Shown piece after piece: positions 21,561 to 34,110 of a stretch of 64,000 nt of DNA. Below the pieces are notes generated by a model, which worked only from the letters and a program-made list of their open reading frames with translations, made no database searches and had not been told where the DNA came from. The number at the start of each line of letters is the position of its first letter. The first letter of the stretch is position 1. The translations under genes and the position numbers were made by a program. Source of the DNA: Mesotaenium endlicherianum (lineage: Eukaryota; Streptophyta; Zygnematophyceae; Zygnematales; Mesotaeniaceae); the NCBI GenBank assembly GCA_009602735.1, contig WELA01006175.1, forward strand, positions 9,046 through 73,045, written 5' to 3'.

Positions 21561-23250
21561 TCTCCTTGAAGTCCATATTCTCCTTGATGACTGAGACAGC
21601 TGCAAGGTCACACCTCCTGGATAAAGCGTCTGCAGGGTTGATCTTCCCAGGTAAGTACTCAATCTTGTGGTCGAACTGTTGCAGAAACTCCATCCACCTT
21701 GCCTGTCTTGGTGTCAACGTTGGCTGCGTCATAAACTTCTCCAAGCTCTTGTGGTCGGTCTTGATGAACACCTTCCGGCCGTCCACATAACATCGCCAAA
21801 TCCTCAAAGCCTGGATAATAGCCAACATCTCTCGCTCGTGTGCTGCATAGTTCTGCTCCGCAGGACTCAACTTCCTGCTCTCATATGCCACAGGCTGCAA
21901 TCCTTTGCCCTGGTCCTGGAGAAGAATGGCTCCCACTGCAAAGTTTGATGCGTCTGTGATGATGGTGAAAGGAAGCTCTGGACTGGCAATTGCCAACACA
22001 GGTGCCTGTGTTAACAGCTCTTTAATCTTCTCAAAGGCTTGCTGCTCCTTGTCACCCCATAGCCACTTCTCCTGCTTCTTCAACATGTCCGTCAGCGGTG
22101 CACATACCTTGGCAAATCCTTCAATGAAACGTCGATAATAATTCGCCATGCCGAGGAAACTCCTGAGTTGATAAATATCAGCAGGTATCGGCCAATCTCT
22201 GACTGCTTGCACCTTCTTCTGCTCCACCTTGACTCCTTCAGCCCCCACTATGTGCCCAAGAAACTCGACCTCCTTGAGACAGAAGTCGCACTTGCTCATC
22301 TTCCCATATAACTTTTGATCTCTTAAGACCTCCAACACCTTCCTCAGATGCTCCACATGCTCTTCCAAGGTCTTCGAATAGATCGGGATGTCGTCCAAAA
22401 ATACCACCACAAACTGGTCCAAGTAGGGTCTGAAGATACTATTCATGAGTCCCATGAATGTAGCAGGTGCATTAGTCAATCCAAAAGACATGACTGTGAA
22501 CTCAAACAAACGATAGCGAGTTCTGAAAGCAGTCTTCTGAACGTCTCCTTCCGCAATCCGTACCTGGTGATAGCCACTCCTCAAATCGATCTTCGAGAAA
22601 TACTTCGCCCCGACAAGCTTGTCAATCAACTCGTCCACTCGTGGAAGTGGGTACCTGTTCTTGATGGTGACCTTGTTGAGAGCCCGGTAGTCGACACACA
22701 TCCTCATAGTCCCATCCTTCTTCTTCACAAATAAGACTGGCGCGGCAAATGGAGACTCGCCGGGCCGGATGAATCCCTTCTCCAATAACTCTGTCAGCTA
22801 CTTCTTCAACTCATCCAACTCCGCAAACGATTGTCGATAGGCGGGTCTCAGTGGTGGCTTGCTCCCTGGTTCCAACTCGATCTTGTGCTCCATAGCTCTC
22901 TGTGGAGGTAATCCTGCAGGTAGCTCCTCAGGAAGAACGCACTTGAACTCCTTCAACAGCGCCTCAATTTGGGCAGGCATCTCAGCAGGCTCCTTCTTCT
23001 CTTGAGCAGTTGGGCTCTGCTCCTTCTGAGCAAGGGGATCAGACACCACTACTTGCTCCTTCGGCGATGTACATTCGCCCAGGCTGTTAGGATTCACGCT
23101 TGCTCCATCTGATGACCTGGCCAGGGCCACCAAAACAAGGTACATCTCCTTCACCTGATTCGCCCTGCATAGCTTCTTAACTTGCAGGCTCGATAGAAGA
23201 CAATTACTTGTGCTCGTATCCACCTCCACTTGTTTCGCTATCTCCATTCA
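21561..23250 (-). pseudogene. Element A reverse transcriptase and RNase H
   Basis: RT blocks seen on the minus strand include [75 protein letters not shown] and the catalytic-box region [19 protein letters not shown]. RNase H follows ([51 protein letters not shown]). This order and wording place it in the chromovirus clade. Confidence 0.9.
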
Positions 23251-24614
23251 ACCATCATGCCCTTGGACTTTCACTTGACTTGTGCTCCAGTGCACTTGAG
23301 GGTTGGCTTTTCTTAGCCATGGTCAGCCCAATATCACCTCATGGTGACCCAACTCTGCCTGCTCCATAACTTCCTTACTCCGGTGCCCCGCTACTTCCAC
23401 GTGAATAGCTTCCGTAGGTGCACCACACTTGAGTCTCTGCCCATTTGCCAAAATTGCCTCCTTAGGCTCATTATGCTTCTGCACAGGGATTTGCCACTCT
23501 TTCACCAGCTTCTTCTGCACAAAATTTGCACTTGCGCCACTGTCGACCATACACTTCGCCTTGTTGCCGTCGACTACTCCTTCCACGATAATAGGCTTGT
23601 CAACATCTCGTCTTCCGCTTCTCGGCAGGCTCCTGGGGATAACCTCCTTGTGAGTTCTCGTCTTCACGCCAGTAGACACCCCAGAACGACTTACAGGCGT
23701 CCTTCTTTTTCCTGCTGTTGAGGTTGCTTCGCCTTCACATGATAGTCTCAAGCCAGATGTCCAAGCTTGCCGCAATTATAGCGGGGTCCTCTCGGCTTGA
23801 AATTCTGCTGCCTGCGCTGGTACTGCACAAGTCCCAATTCCATAGGTACTGGACCTTGCACACTCATTCTTGGCGCTTGAGATCCAAAGTGTCAATATCC
23901 TCCAAAGTTGTGGCTGCCCCACTGTCTCTGACTATACTCCACAGCGTCGACCCTTGTTGCCAATGCCATCATTTCTCCAAGATTGGTAGGGTCCTTGAGC
24001 GCCACTTCCTTGGCCACAGTTGGCTTGAGTCCCCTCTTGAACTTGTCCATCATCTCCAACTTGTGCATGGATGGGCATTGAAGCACCAGCTCGTTGAAGC
24101 GCGACACATACTCTTGAACGCTTCCTCGTTGACGAAGGCGCACCAATAGATCTCGAGCGGCAGCCTCGGGTGCAATAGGTTGAAGTTGCCTCTTTAAGCC
24201 TTCAAAGAGCTGATCAACAGTAGCAGGAACTCCAGACAGCTGCTCTTCTTGTTCATACCAAGCTCTAGCACTCTTCTGCAGCAAAGTTATGACAAAGACG
24301 ACTTGCCTGTCGCGCGTGAGCGCAGAATACTCCATAAACTTCTTCACTCCAAAAATCCATTGATGAACAGGCGGCGATCCACGCTCTCCAGTATAAACTT
24401 CAGGCTTAGGAGCACGCACTCACGATGCGGGTGGAATAACTGGTTGCACCACTGGGTTAACATGAATTGGTGGCACAATGGGTGCAGGTGCCAAACTCGT
24501 CGAAACGACGTTCCCCATAACAACTCGCACCATTCTCTCCACCTCCGCGCGCATATTTTGTTGAAACTGCGTGTAGACTTCTCCTCCAATTGCATTTGCC
24601 ATGTGCCTTAGCAT
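23251..24614 (-). pseudogene. Element A gag and protease
   Basis: The gag core reads PKPEVYTGERGSPPVHQWIF, SARAWYEQEEQLSG and RQRGSVQEYVSRFNELVL, a standard chromovirus gag domain. A zinc-knuckle region follows near 23780. The protease is recognised from KPIIVEGVVDGNKAKCMVDS followed by GASANFVQKKLV, with a DSG catalytic triad. Confidence 0.85.
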
Positions 24615-24745
24615 CGCCTACATCTCTTGTTGCTCTCTGGTTATCGTTGGTGCTGCCTGCTGCCCCGCGCGCTCAACATGCTCGACATGTTCGCCTCCTC
24701 CAGCTGCCGACTGCGACTGCATAATATAATATGCAAACTAGCCCT

Positions 24746-25504
24746 GCTCCGATACCAAAATGAAAGGGGCAGAGTGCCCTCGTGGAAGCGTAGTGACTCA
24801 CGAGGAAAAGAACTAGTTGCAATCATACTAAAGAGTGCAGCGGCATATCACTAAGAAAGCTTAGGAAAATTCCGCAACATTTTGAGTAGTAAGAAACTGC
24901 TCAGAAGTAATCTAGGATGAAAGGCCTTGTCATTACCAACCCGTAGAAATATACAGAAGTGAAAACTGATAAGAAACAAAGAAGTTATGCCTATATGAAA
25001 TTTTCTGCCTAAGTGCTCCTCTCTAAGAGGAAGCTACGGATTTTTTTAAGTGTTCGTCAAATTGTCCTTTCCAGAATATTCGTGAGTAAGCCAAATCAGT
25101 CTCATCTGATGTGTCGGGTCGAATTGACGTCCACATACATGCATCGACATTACTAGAATATTCTATCTTAGGCGCGCAAGGCTAAACCGAAACGTCTAGG
25201 TAGATCGACCTAGTCGGCACTCCGCGTCAGGCGAACTTACGTGAAGGTTCGAGTTCATTCTAACGGGCCAGATCGCTCGATGCTGTCGGTCAATCCGACG
25301 GTCGCGCTCACCGCGAATTACGGACAGTCGTCAACCAACCTCAAAACTAATTAAACTTTGAAAATCCATAACTCTCTCAATACTTATCCGAATTCGATGA
25401 ACTTTATATCAAAATGATCACAAAAATGCGTTCTACACTACTGTACAATCAAAACATACTTTCATGAAACTCAAAAATGCACTTTATAAACCTATGACCT
25501 TACA
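24746..25504 (-). repeat. Element A 5' LTR and primer-binding site
   Basis: The 5' LTR (24761-25504, 744 bp) is followed on the minus strand by three bases and then TGGTATCGGAGC (24746-24757), complementary to the 3' end of an initiator-Met-type tRNA. The LTR is followed at 25505 by the right target duplication GATGT. Confidence 0.9.
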
Positions 25505-25509
25505 GATGT

Positions 25510-26660
25510 CGTCAATCTTTGCTTCAGTTGTTGGAATGCTTCCTCCTCTTTCTTGGTCCAAACATTTGGCTTGTCTTTTTTGAGTAGATCCGTGAGGGGG
25601 GCTGCTATGTGCGAGAAGCTTTGGATGAATTTCCTGTACCAATTGGCAAATCCCAAGAATGATTGGAGTTCTTTCTTGGTTGTGGGGGTTGGCCACTCCT
25701 CCACCACCGTGGTCTTCTTGGGGTCCATCTTGATGCCATCAGCAGTTACGTGGAGACCAAGGAACTCCACTTCTTGTTTAGCAAACTCGCACTTTGACTC
25801 CTTTGCAAACAGCATATTTTGCTTCAATACTTCGAGGACTTCTTTCAAGTGACTTGCATGCTCTTCAAGGGTCTTGCTGTAGATAAGGATGTCGTCGATG
25901 AATACCACCACAAATTTGTCCAACATGGGCTAAAATATGGTGTTCATCATACTCGTGAAAGTTGCTGGCGCGTTGGGTGAGTCCAAATGGCAAGACCATG
26001 AACTCAAAATTTCCATATCTTGTCCTGAACGCCGTTTTCTCTATGTCAGGTTCAGCAATGCGAATCTGGTGGTAGCCGCTTCTCAAGTCTACCTTCGTGA
26101 AGTATTTGGCTCTAACCAGCCGGTCCATGAGCTCATCATGCGCGGCAGCGGGTATCGATTCTTGATGGTGATCTTGATAGTACCGGTCCTCCAATCAACT
26201 TGGGGGTTGTGCTTGGTCAACCAAGGCGTCCCTAGGATGACGTTGTACTTGCCCAATTGCATGGGGGAGAACACTACTCTATCCTTGAAGGACTTGATAG
26301 AGAGTGCCAAGGGGTACGTCTTCTTGGAAGGGGTAGTATAGGAGAATCTTTTTAGCATCGTAATCTCCTCGTCGTGNTTTGGGCATCGTAATCTCCTCGT
26401 CGTGGTCAAGAGTTCGCATAGTAATACCGTGCTTAGTGGCAAAATTTGCAGCAATGAAGTTGTCTTGAGCTCCGCTATCCACCAAGATGTGGACCTTCTC
26501 TCCTCCAAGGTAACCTCTCAAACTCATTGGGGCTGGAACGTCGTCTTCAACGGGGGTCTCCACCTCACTTGGCTTATTGCCTTCTTGTGAAGTGGGTCTT
26601 GGGGTGGTAGGCTCCTGGCCTACCGACGCTGTCCGTTTTTTGACAACTTTTTGGGGCATG
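25510..26660 (-). pseudogene. G1 protease and reverse transcriptase, N-terminal part
   Basis: The protease is recognised from YLGGEKVHILVDSGAQDNFI; RT from [38 protein letters not shown] and [20 protein letters not shown], then VEFLGLHVTADGIK. A single N at 26377 has the same catcgtaatctcctcgtcgtg phrase on both sides, so the local duplication is probably an assembly join. The domain is interrupted by element A at 25505. Confidence 0.85.
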
Positions 26661-27821
26661 AGAGTGATGGCCCTTTTCCTTGCAATAAAAGCATAGTCCA
26701 GCCGTCATGAGAGCCTCTTTTTCAGCCGGGGAGAGTCTTGCTTTCACTCCTTGCTGGTTTCTTGCATCATAAGTGTCATTAGAGGGTCTTCCACTCTTCC
26801 GGGCAGCCGCGGGGTCCTTTTTAATAACTCCAATTTCCATGGGTGTGGGTCCAAATTCGGATGTGAATGGGGCTGCGTACACCCGCGTCGCCGATACCCG
26901 TGAAGATGAAGGCACGGAGTGCTTGAAATCCAAGGTATCCACCTTTTGGGCCACTTCAATGATCCTTGAGAAGTCCGTCAAGTCGCGTAATTCCACTTTC
27001 TTTGCCACCTTGGGCTTGAGGCCAAAGATGTAGCGGTCAATCTTCTCCTCGAGAGACATATTGGGAATCTCAAGAGTGAGGGCGTGAAATCTGGATGTAT
27101 ACTCTTGAACAGACGTCGTTTGCTTGAGATGGTGGAGCTTTCCTCGGGCAATCTTCTCCGCATTGATGGGCATGAATTGCTTCTTGAGGGCCTCACGAAA
27201 ATCTGCCCATCTTGCATATGATGGTGGGGGCTCTTGGCCGAGCATGGGGTGCGCCATAGCTTGGTATATAGCCGCTTGATAGTTACGCCACCATGATGTT
27301 GCTGGACCTCTAAGTAAGGTAAGGGCGAAGGGAACATAGTCTTCCTCGGGTACTTCAAGGAATGCGAGGTACGTCTCCACTTGGTAGAGCCATAAATTCA
27401 GGTTGGCACCTTTCCCGGGGTTGAGAGTGTCGGGTTTGCCGGGCTTGATGAGTTTCCTTGCTCTTGTTGGCTCTTGTGGAGGCGCTTGAGCCGGGGCTGG
27501 ATTTTGAGGATTGCTTGCAATAAGGGCAACCATGGCAGCCATAGCTTCTCTTGACGCTTGCACGGTTGCTTCATAGGTGGCCAAGCCCACTTGGTTGTGG
27601 ACGGTCATTAGGAAGGCTGCCCACTCATTTGCGGGAACTCCTTGTGGTGGGGTCAACTTTGCTATAGCGGCTGCCACGGGATTTGACGGTGCTCCTCCTT
27701 GTTGTGCTTCTTGTTGTTGCAGATTTTCTTGAGTGGACTCTCCCATCGGCGCTGGAGGAGGGTCTCTTGGAGAGGAAGGGCTTCCTTCAAAAGCTTGTTG
27801 TCGGTCTTGAGGATCGGCCAT
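26661..27821 (-). pseudogene. G1 gag
   Basis: The ATG at 27821 lies 25 bases after the primer site. The protein opens MADPQDRQQAFEGSPSSPRD, has a Gln/Pro-rich start, then the gag core: KPGKPDTLNPGKGANLNLWL, TSWWRNYQAAIYQAM, WADFREALKKQFMPINAEK and TSVQEYTSRFHALTLEIPN. A Cys/His-rich knuckle region (LCFYCKEKGHHSHAPKSC) is near 26680. It would package element RNA. Confidence 0.85.
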
Positions 27822-27845
27822 CTTCTTGTGCTACCAAAGTGCCTA

Positions 27846-28370
27846 GCTCCGATACCACTGTAGTGAAACATATAGATAAAGTACTNAACGTACTTAGTGA
27901 AATATAATACTTTATCTATCCAAGACAAGGATCCTTGAACACAAGTGGTAGCTTCTTGAAAGAAAGATGGCTTCTTGAAAGTTAATATATTTCTGGATTT
28001 TGGCAAGTACAAGAGTGATTGTGGAATATCTTTCTATGTTCTAGCTCTTGTTTATATACTTGCTACATAAATAATTTCTAGGAAGGTGTATGTTGATGTG
28101 TTGGCACCCAACACATCCCAAAACTTGCCACCTCTTTCTAGAATAATGTACACATGTCCTTTTGACCTATAAATGGCACATTTAACTTTTGCCACGTGGA
28201 GTTCTTCTTGGTCTTTCCTCTAACTTCGAAAATGCCTTAGAAGGTTCAAAGGACATGAACCAAGTCACTAGAGTATCTATTCACACTTGAATCCACACAA
28301 TACTACTCCAAATATATCCATAAGCATTGAAATAGAACCAAATGAATGTATTGTGACTCAAATCCCTACA
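27846..28370 (-). repeat. G1 5' LTR and primer-binding site
   Basis: The LTR (27859-28370, 512 bp) starts on the minus strand TGTAGGGATTTGAG and ends TTTCACTACA. TGGTATCGGAGC (27846-27857) is the primer site. A single N at 27886 lies in a short repeated gtact phrase. On its right it abuts element C sequence at 28371. Confidence 0.9.
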
Positions 28371-28611
28371 TTTGCCCTGGTCCTGCAGAGAATGGCTCCC
28401 ATTGCAAAGTTCGATGCGTCCGTGATGATGGTAAAAGGAAGCTATGGACTGGCGATTGCCAACACAAGTGCTTGTATCAACAATTCCTTAATCTTCTCAA
28501 AGGCTTGATGCTCCTTATCACCCCATAGCCACTTCTCCTACTTCTTCATCATGTCCGTGAGCGGTGCACACACCTTGGCAAATCCTTTAATGAAGCGTCA
28601 ACAATAATTGC
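28371..28611 (-). pseudogene. Element C RNase H fragment
   Basis: This matches 21900-22145 of element A on the same strand (cctggtcctg...gaatggctccca...tgcaaagtt), the start of RNase H and the end of the RT connection. It ends in TTGC (28608-28611), the left target duplication of Ib. Confidence 0.8.
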
Positions 28612-29590
28612 TGTCATGATTTACTGAGTCGAGGTTGTCGTATAAAAACCAAGCTCCACATGCGCGGAACATCAACCTAGGAAGGCCGACTTTGCATTGA
28701 CTTTATGCATCCGTATATTGACCTTTTCTAAATTTCCAAGTCACCAACGTGTAGCGCGTCGAAGCATCTTCCGAATGGCACCAATTTCGCGTCATTTGGT
28801 CAAGTATCGAGCGAGATAGGTGCGATCTAGTCCGCGTCACCTACCGGTCCCAAGCGAAACTTTTCCAAGGCCCAACGGTGACATTATTGGCTCTTCGTGA
28901 CCCCAAGCTTTGTGGGCACACATCCGCGAGCCCCTTAGCCTACATAAGCTTTGCATTTCCATAGTATATGTGCATCATTGAGGCTATAACTTGGTGACTG
29001 CATCACCTACTCCTAGAGGAAGCTTCTTCAATTTCCAGATCCACTTTTGAGGCGCTATCTAGGTAGAATCACCCAAGGTAAGCTCGGCCAATGAGGGACA
29101 CGTAGCATATCCTACGCACCTTGCTTTGATTGGTTTGAGTTATGCTTAGCCTATAGGAGTTCTAGTTTATGCCTTGTACACATTAGTGGACATAGGAGAG
29201 CCTCCTAGAGTGACTACATGCACTGGTTCCGCCGCATACCCCGCCGGATTTCCAGGAGTATAAGTACTAGAGATGTCCCTAGAAGAGACATCTTTTAGAA
29301 GTCCATCATGCCAGGTGTAAGTAACAGAGATTATCAATAAAGCTTACACTTTTATCTCTTGTGTTTTTTGGACCACTTAGTTACTCTCTTGTGAAGAGCA
29401 AGCCCTCCAGGCTTCCAGTCACTTGAAGAACTGCACAAGTGGTGAGCAAAGTCACAGCTTAAGCCCTTGCCATAGGACTACTCTGAAGATCATGATGTGC
29501 TTTCAGTGATCTTTTGGGCCATACTTCATTAGTTGTTTTCCTACCAGATTACAGTCTTGAGGTGCTCACTCTGAAGAGTACACATCCCTT
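28612..29590 (+). repeat. Ib terminal repeat A1
   Basis: It starts TGTCATGATTTACTGAGTCG and ends GAGTACACATCCCTT. The other copy is A2, 40751-41725. It is preceded directly by element C sequence, not by a B repeat. TACTTCTAAAAG follows at 29590 where a primer site would be expected, and there is no TGG-type primer site. Confidence 0.9.
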
Positions 29591-29639
29591 ACTTCTAAAA
29601 GATCTCTCTTTGCCTGCAAGCAATTAGAACCTTCAGCGT

Positions 29640-30880
29640 ATGCCTACCCGTAGTGGGCTTTCTTATCAGCCATATTACGAAGGGGTTAGTGGAGAAGACT
29701 CAGACTCAGATCTCAGCACTATCACTGAATCCGCCGAAGAAGAGCAACCTGCTCTCCAGCACACAGCGGTTGCTTCTGAGCCATCTCCCCAGTGGGCTCA
29801 CTACGATTTCTGGTATCCCATGGCAGGTGACCACGAGGTCAAGACTGACAGGTCTGCCTACCGCTTCAGCGGTAGGCCAGGCACCTGTGATCTGGAAGAT
29901 ACCATCTCAGAGTTTCAGGCTGACTTCGCGGCTGCAAAGCTCAAGACACCAACCTGACTAAGCGCGACGTCTTTGACACGCTTATGCGCTACCTCTTGCA
30001 CGAGGCCCGCGACACCTTCCGTGAGAAGGAGGCCGAGCTCCGGACCCGCACTGAGCTTGTGGGTGACCCACCAGTGGCGACCCTGCTAGCTGATCCAGTG
30101 CAAGCCTTCTGGAACATCCTGAAGACAGAGTTCCAGGCTGCAACTGAAGAGAAGGTGTACGAGCTGCACCATTTCTTCCGACGCAAGAACGAGACTATCC
30201 GCATGATGTACCGCCGCTTGGTGCACCTCTGCCGCGATGTCGGCATTATCACTGACCAGGAGGCCGCGGAGATCTTCTTGCGCGCCGTCGAGCCGCGTCT
30301 GAGGGAGAGGGCCGTAGTCCCCCTCATCGACCGCCACGGTTCACAGTATTCTCTGGAGCAGGCCTACCTCTCCGTTGAGAAGCAGAGCTTGGCCGTCGCA
30401 CGGAGCAACATTAGCGATCGTGTGGGCTTAGCATCCACGAACGTGCGCCAGGAGGCCTCAGTGCTGCCGTCTTCTACGACGCGCACGACGCCTGCCCGCC
30501 AGCCCCAGTCGCAGCAACAGCAACCTCAGCGCTCTCAGCTGCCCCAGCAGACGCAGCAGCGCGGAGCTACGCGTGGCCGCATTTCCATGGCTGCCACCAC
30601 AAGCGATCCCTGCTGGTCCTGCGGGAAGACGGGCCACTCACGCCAGAATTGCACTCTCGCGCAGAATGGCAAGCCCGGCGACTGCACCTATTGTGGCAAG
30701 GTCGGCCACCTGCAGATCGCTTGCCTGCAAAAGAAGCGCGACGTCGAGAACGGACGCACTCGCGACGGCCCTACGCCTGCAGCAGGACAGCGAGGCGCAC
30801 GCAACCCTTGTACGGGTGGCTGCCCCGCGATGACAGCAGCTACGGCCACGACGAACGCCACATTGATGCCTGGAGCCGAG
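29640..30880 (+). pseudogene. Type I gag with two zinc knuckles (Ib)
   Basis: It opens MPTRSGLSYQPYYEGVSGED, as in Ia. The gag core has FWNILKTEFQAATEEKVYEL and HHFFRRKNETIRMMYRRLVH. CCHC knuckles CWSCGKTGHSRQNC and CTYCGKVGHLQIAC follow a Gln-rich stretch. After the knuckles the protein keeps a conserved phrase (CSFDDVSDALVEANAKIARL), also in Ia, then becomes Ala-rich. Confidence 0.85.
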
Positions 30881-33690
30881 TACTGCAGCTTCGACGACGT
30901 CAGCGACGCCCTCGTGGAGGCCAACGCGAAGATCGCTAGACTCCGTGGCCTCGTCAACGTCGATAACTATGACGCGTGCGGAGCACTCCTCACGTCCGCT
31001 CCACCATTCTACGCCACGGCATTGACAGCTGGCGCACGCACAACTTCAGCGCACATATCAGGCTTAGCGGCAGCGTCGCAGCCCGCGCACGTCCGCGTTA
31101 CGACGTAGCGCCCGCTGCCAGAGCTGCAGGCGCCCGCACAGGCGGCTCTGCTAGCCCTGTGCGCACCACTCTGACAGTTGTCAGCAGCAACAGCCAAAGT
31201 CCCGACAGACTGGCGGATGGTAGGCTGCACGACTGCGCGGTTGTGCCATCTCCCGGCGCAAGCTTGTGCGCACGCGGGCCTGCCCGCACGCCAACCGAGG
31301 CCCCGACAGAGCCCCTGGCTTGCGCTTCCCTGCTGGCACCAGCAGGCCTCCCGTCAGCCCGCGTAGCGACAGCTGGCAGGCAAGGACGGGGGCACCTGGC
31401 GGCGTGCACGGCTACAGCTGGTTTGGCCGCAGCCTCCCTCTCCGTCCGTGCGGCACGCCCGTGCGCAGCTCTGCGCACAGGCAGGGACAGCCGGTCCCCG
31501 CTGCCTGCTGCAGACAGCAGGCTCCAGCAGAACCCGACACGTGGCACGTGCACGGCAGGCGGGGCCGCCTTTGTCGATAGCAGCATGCACGCACGCACGC
31601 TGGCTCACACGCGCGCCCAGCGCACTGCGCTGCCAGGTCCACGGCGCACCCGGCGACGTCACGACGTCGTCACAGCGGCAGCTGCAGCTGCGCACAGCAA
31701 CTGCACCCACGCGCTGCCAAGTGGCGCGTGCGCGCAGGTCTGCACGGCCAGCGCAGCGACGGCCGCAGCGGCCGCCACCCTCGGTCAGCAAGGGGGGGTC
31801 CTGACTGCGCTGTGCGGCCGGATCGCCGGCAAAAGCGCCGACAGCGCACCCGCAGCTGCGCACATCCAGGGCTCAGCCCCTGCCGCACACGTGCTGCCAC
31901 TTGGCACGCGCGCATGGCCCGGCTCAGCCCGTACAGATCCAGCGGTCGGAGCAGCCACCCGCAGTCAGGGGGGGGCTATACCCACTGCGCCACGCGGCCG
32001 GATGTTCGATCGCGGTGCCGACGGCCCGCGCACGGTTGCGCACAGCCAGGGCCTAAACCCTGGCTGCGCACAAAACCCCGGCAGCAGCCCAACGCAGGCT
32101 GCCGGGGGGCCGGTTAGCCCACGCATCGGGGGGAGGGCGCTGCGATCTTCGCCCGGGGCAGCCGAGATAGACGGCGCCACCGGTCCAGTGACCCTGCCCC
32201 TCGGCCCCAGCAGCCACCAGGGGGCGCCACCTGGCAGCCTCCTGGCAGCCCCGACCGCGCCAGCAGCTGCAGCAACTGCTGCAGCCGCGGCCGCACACGC
32301 GCCGGGGTCCGCAACTTTTGCGGCCGAACCCGCGACCGGCTGCACGGCAGGCCTTGCGGCAGGCTGCGCAAGGAGTCCTGCGGCAGACAGTGCGGCAGTT
32401 TGCGCGGCAGGCTGCGCAGCAGGCCTCGCGGCGCGCCCTGCGGCAGACAGTGCGGCAATCTGCGCGGCAGGCTGCGCGGCAGGCGCGACGGCAGTTCCCG
32501 CCACCGGCTGCGCGGCAGGCACGGCGGCAGATCTTGCAACGGGGGGGCTATCCCGACTACGCCACGCGGCCGGATGTCCGATCGCGGTGTCGACGGCCCA
32601 CGCACTGCTGCGCATTGCCAGGGCCTAAACCCTGGCTGCGCACAAAACCCCGGCAGCAGCCCAACGCAGGCCGTAGGGGGGCTGGTTAGCCCGCGCATCG
32701 GGGGGAGGGCGCTGCAATCTTTGCCCGGGGCAGCCGAGATAGACGGCGCCACCGGTCCAGTGACCCTGCCCCTCGGCCCCAGCAGCCACCAGGGGGCGCC
32801 ACCTGGCAGCCTCCTGGCAGCCCCGACCGCGCCAGCAGCTGCAGCAACTGCTGCAGCCGCGGCCGCACACGCGCCGGGGTCCGCAACTTTTGCGGCCGAA
32901 CCCGCGACCGGCTGCACGGCAGGCCTTGCGGCAGGCTGCGCAAGGAGTCCTGCGGCAGACAGTGCGGCAGTTTGCGCGGCAGGCTGCGCAGCAGGCCTCG
33001 CGGCGCGCCCTGCGGCAGACAGTGCGGCAATCTGCGCGGCAGGCTGCGCGGCAGGCGCGACGGCAGTTCCCGCCACCGGCTGCGCGGCAGGCGCGGCGGC
33101 AGATCTCGCAACGGGCCCCGCGGCAGGCCTCGCGGCAAGCTGCGCGCACGGCGCTGCAACAGGCCCCGCGGCAGAATGCGCGGCAGGTTTGCCGGCTGCG
33201 CCAGCAGCGGCCATTCTGGCCTGCTGCGCATGCGCGCAGCCACTCGGCAACCGCTCCGCAGTCGGGCGCGCGAGCCACGAGCACACGCTCGTAGCACCGG
33301 CCAGTCGGCCCGTTGTTCCGCAGAAGCGCGCCGGGCCAGACCAGGGACACCGGACGGAGGAGGCACCGCGGCTGCCCCGTTCCTTCCGCATCCTAGAGCC
33401 CTCCACGACCTCAGCAGAGCCGACGCCACATGAGCTCGCTTCGCCTATGACGACGGTGCAGCTCAGCGCCGAGGTCATCTCTCTAGCACTGCACCGCATG
33501 CCGGCGGTCTCCTTCGCAGAGCTCGGCGTCTCCATGGAGGCAACGAGGCAGGCCGCTCAGCTGATGCTCCAGTCGCGCAGAGCCACACTGCGCACCACCG
33601 CCAGGAGGCCGACGGCCGATGCCGCCACCGCGGTGCGATCCGCGCCCGCGCGCCCTGCGCATGAGCGCAAAATGATCAGCACTTCTTACG
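30881..33690 (+). repeat. Ib Ala-rich linker with a 0.57-kb tandem duplication
   Basis: The sequence is extremely GC-rich. A block of about 572 bp occurs twice in a row (about 31966-32537 and 32538-33112) with few differences: for example ggttagccc begins at 32112 and again at 32684. Inside each copy is an array of short GCGGCAGGCTGCGC-like units (about 32340-32540 and 32910-33200) coding for an AAGCAAG-type peptide in one frame. Long frames on both strands here reflect base composition, not genes. Confidence 0.7.
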
Positions 33691-34110
33691 CCGCGTTTTT
33701 GGATAATTTGCAGGGGATCGTGCTCGTCAACACCCAGGCGCCGCAGCGCATCATGTTCGACACAGGCGCGCAGCCGGTTCTCCTCAACCTCCGCTACTTC
33801 CGTCAGCAGGGACTCTCTTCCGCCAACTTGGAGGACTCTCCGACGCGCATTAACACCGTCGCCGGCACGTCCGAGACCGTCGCCGACCGCACGAGGTTGG
33901 CGCTACTGTTCACTCTGCGCCCAGGCACGGCAGAGGAGACAACCATCCATTGGCACGCACTCGTCACTCCTTCCAAGTCCTTTGATGTGCTCCTAGGGCA
34001 GGACGTGCTCTTTCCCATTGGCGCCGCGGTCGACAACTGGGCGGAGCGCGTCTTCTATCGTCCCGTCTGGAGGACAGGGGGGACGCGCACCGCATCCTTG
34101 CTTCTTGATA
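33690..34110 (+). pseudogene. Type I aspartic protease (Ib)
   Basis: The translation gives RIMFDTGAQPVLLNLRYFRQ and, later, DVLLGQDVLFPIGAAVDNWA, the two conserved halves of a retropepsin-like protease, with the DTG triad visible. The same domain lies in Ia and in type II, always just before the DNMT part. Confidence 0.85.

Larger units (their letters stand above)
19359..25504 (-). mobile_element. A: Ty3/gypsy chromovirus with both LTRs
   Basis: Two 744-bp LTRs (19359-20102 and 24761-25504) bound a 6.1-kb element, with a perfect 5-bp target duplication GATGT on each side. Minus-strand order: primer site 24746-24757, gag about 23780-24614, protease about 23300-23775, RT about 22000-23200, RNase H about 21600-21990, integrase 20450-21560, chromodomain about 20110-20330, purine tract, 3' LTR. 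It is broken but well kept, with perhaps three or four breaks and one long open stretch across RT, RNase H and integrase. I count about 48 differences between the LTRs (about 6.5%), so it is clearly older than the DNMT elements; with a plant-like rate of 7e-9 per site per year (assumed) this is about five million years. It sits in the G1 polymerase. Confidence 0.9.
4578..28370 (-). mobile_element. G1: Ty3/gypsy chromovirus hosting elements Ia and A
   Basis: Read on the minus strand: 5' LTR 27859-28370, primer site 27846-27857, gag about 26660-27821, protease and RT about 25510-26660, then the inserted chromovirus A (19359-25504), RNase H 19075-19353, integrase and chromodomain 17343-18954, an untranslated tail 16820-17340, the inserted DNMT element Ia (5469-16815), the rest of the tail with a purine tract at 5260-5272, and the 3' LTR 4578-5259. 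Family: chromovirus clade of Ty3/gypsy. It is broken, with several breaks besides the two insertions. The two LTRs differ by several percent by eye, so it is older than the DNMT elements here. It sits inside the RNase H region of element C, whose sequence resumes at 28371. Confidence 0.85.

Noticed and set aside
25492-25926. A separate small retroelement fragment
   Set aside because: It is the polymerase of G1 interrupted by element A. GATGT on both sides and matching reading direction show that the two G1 pieces belong together.
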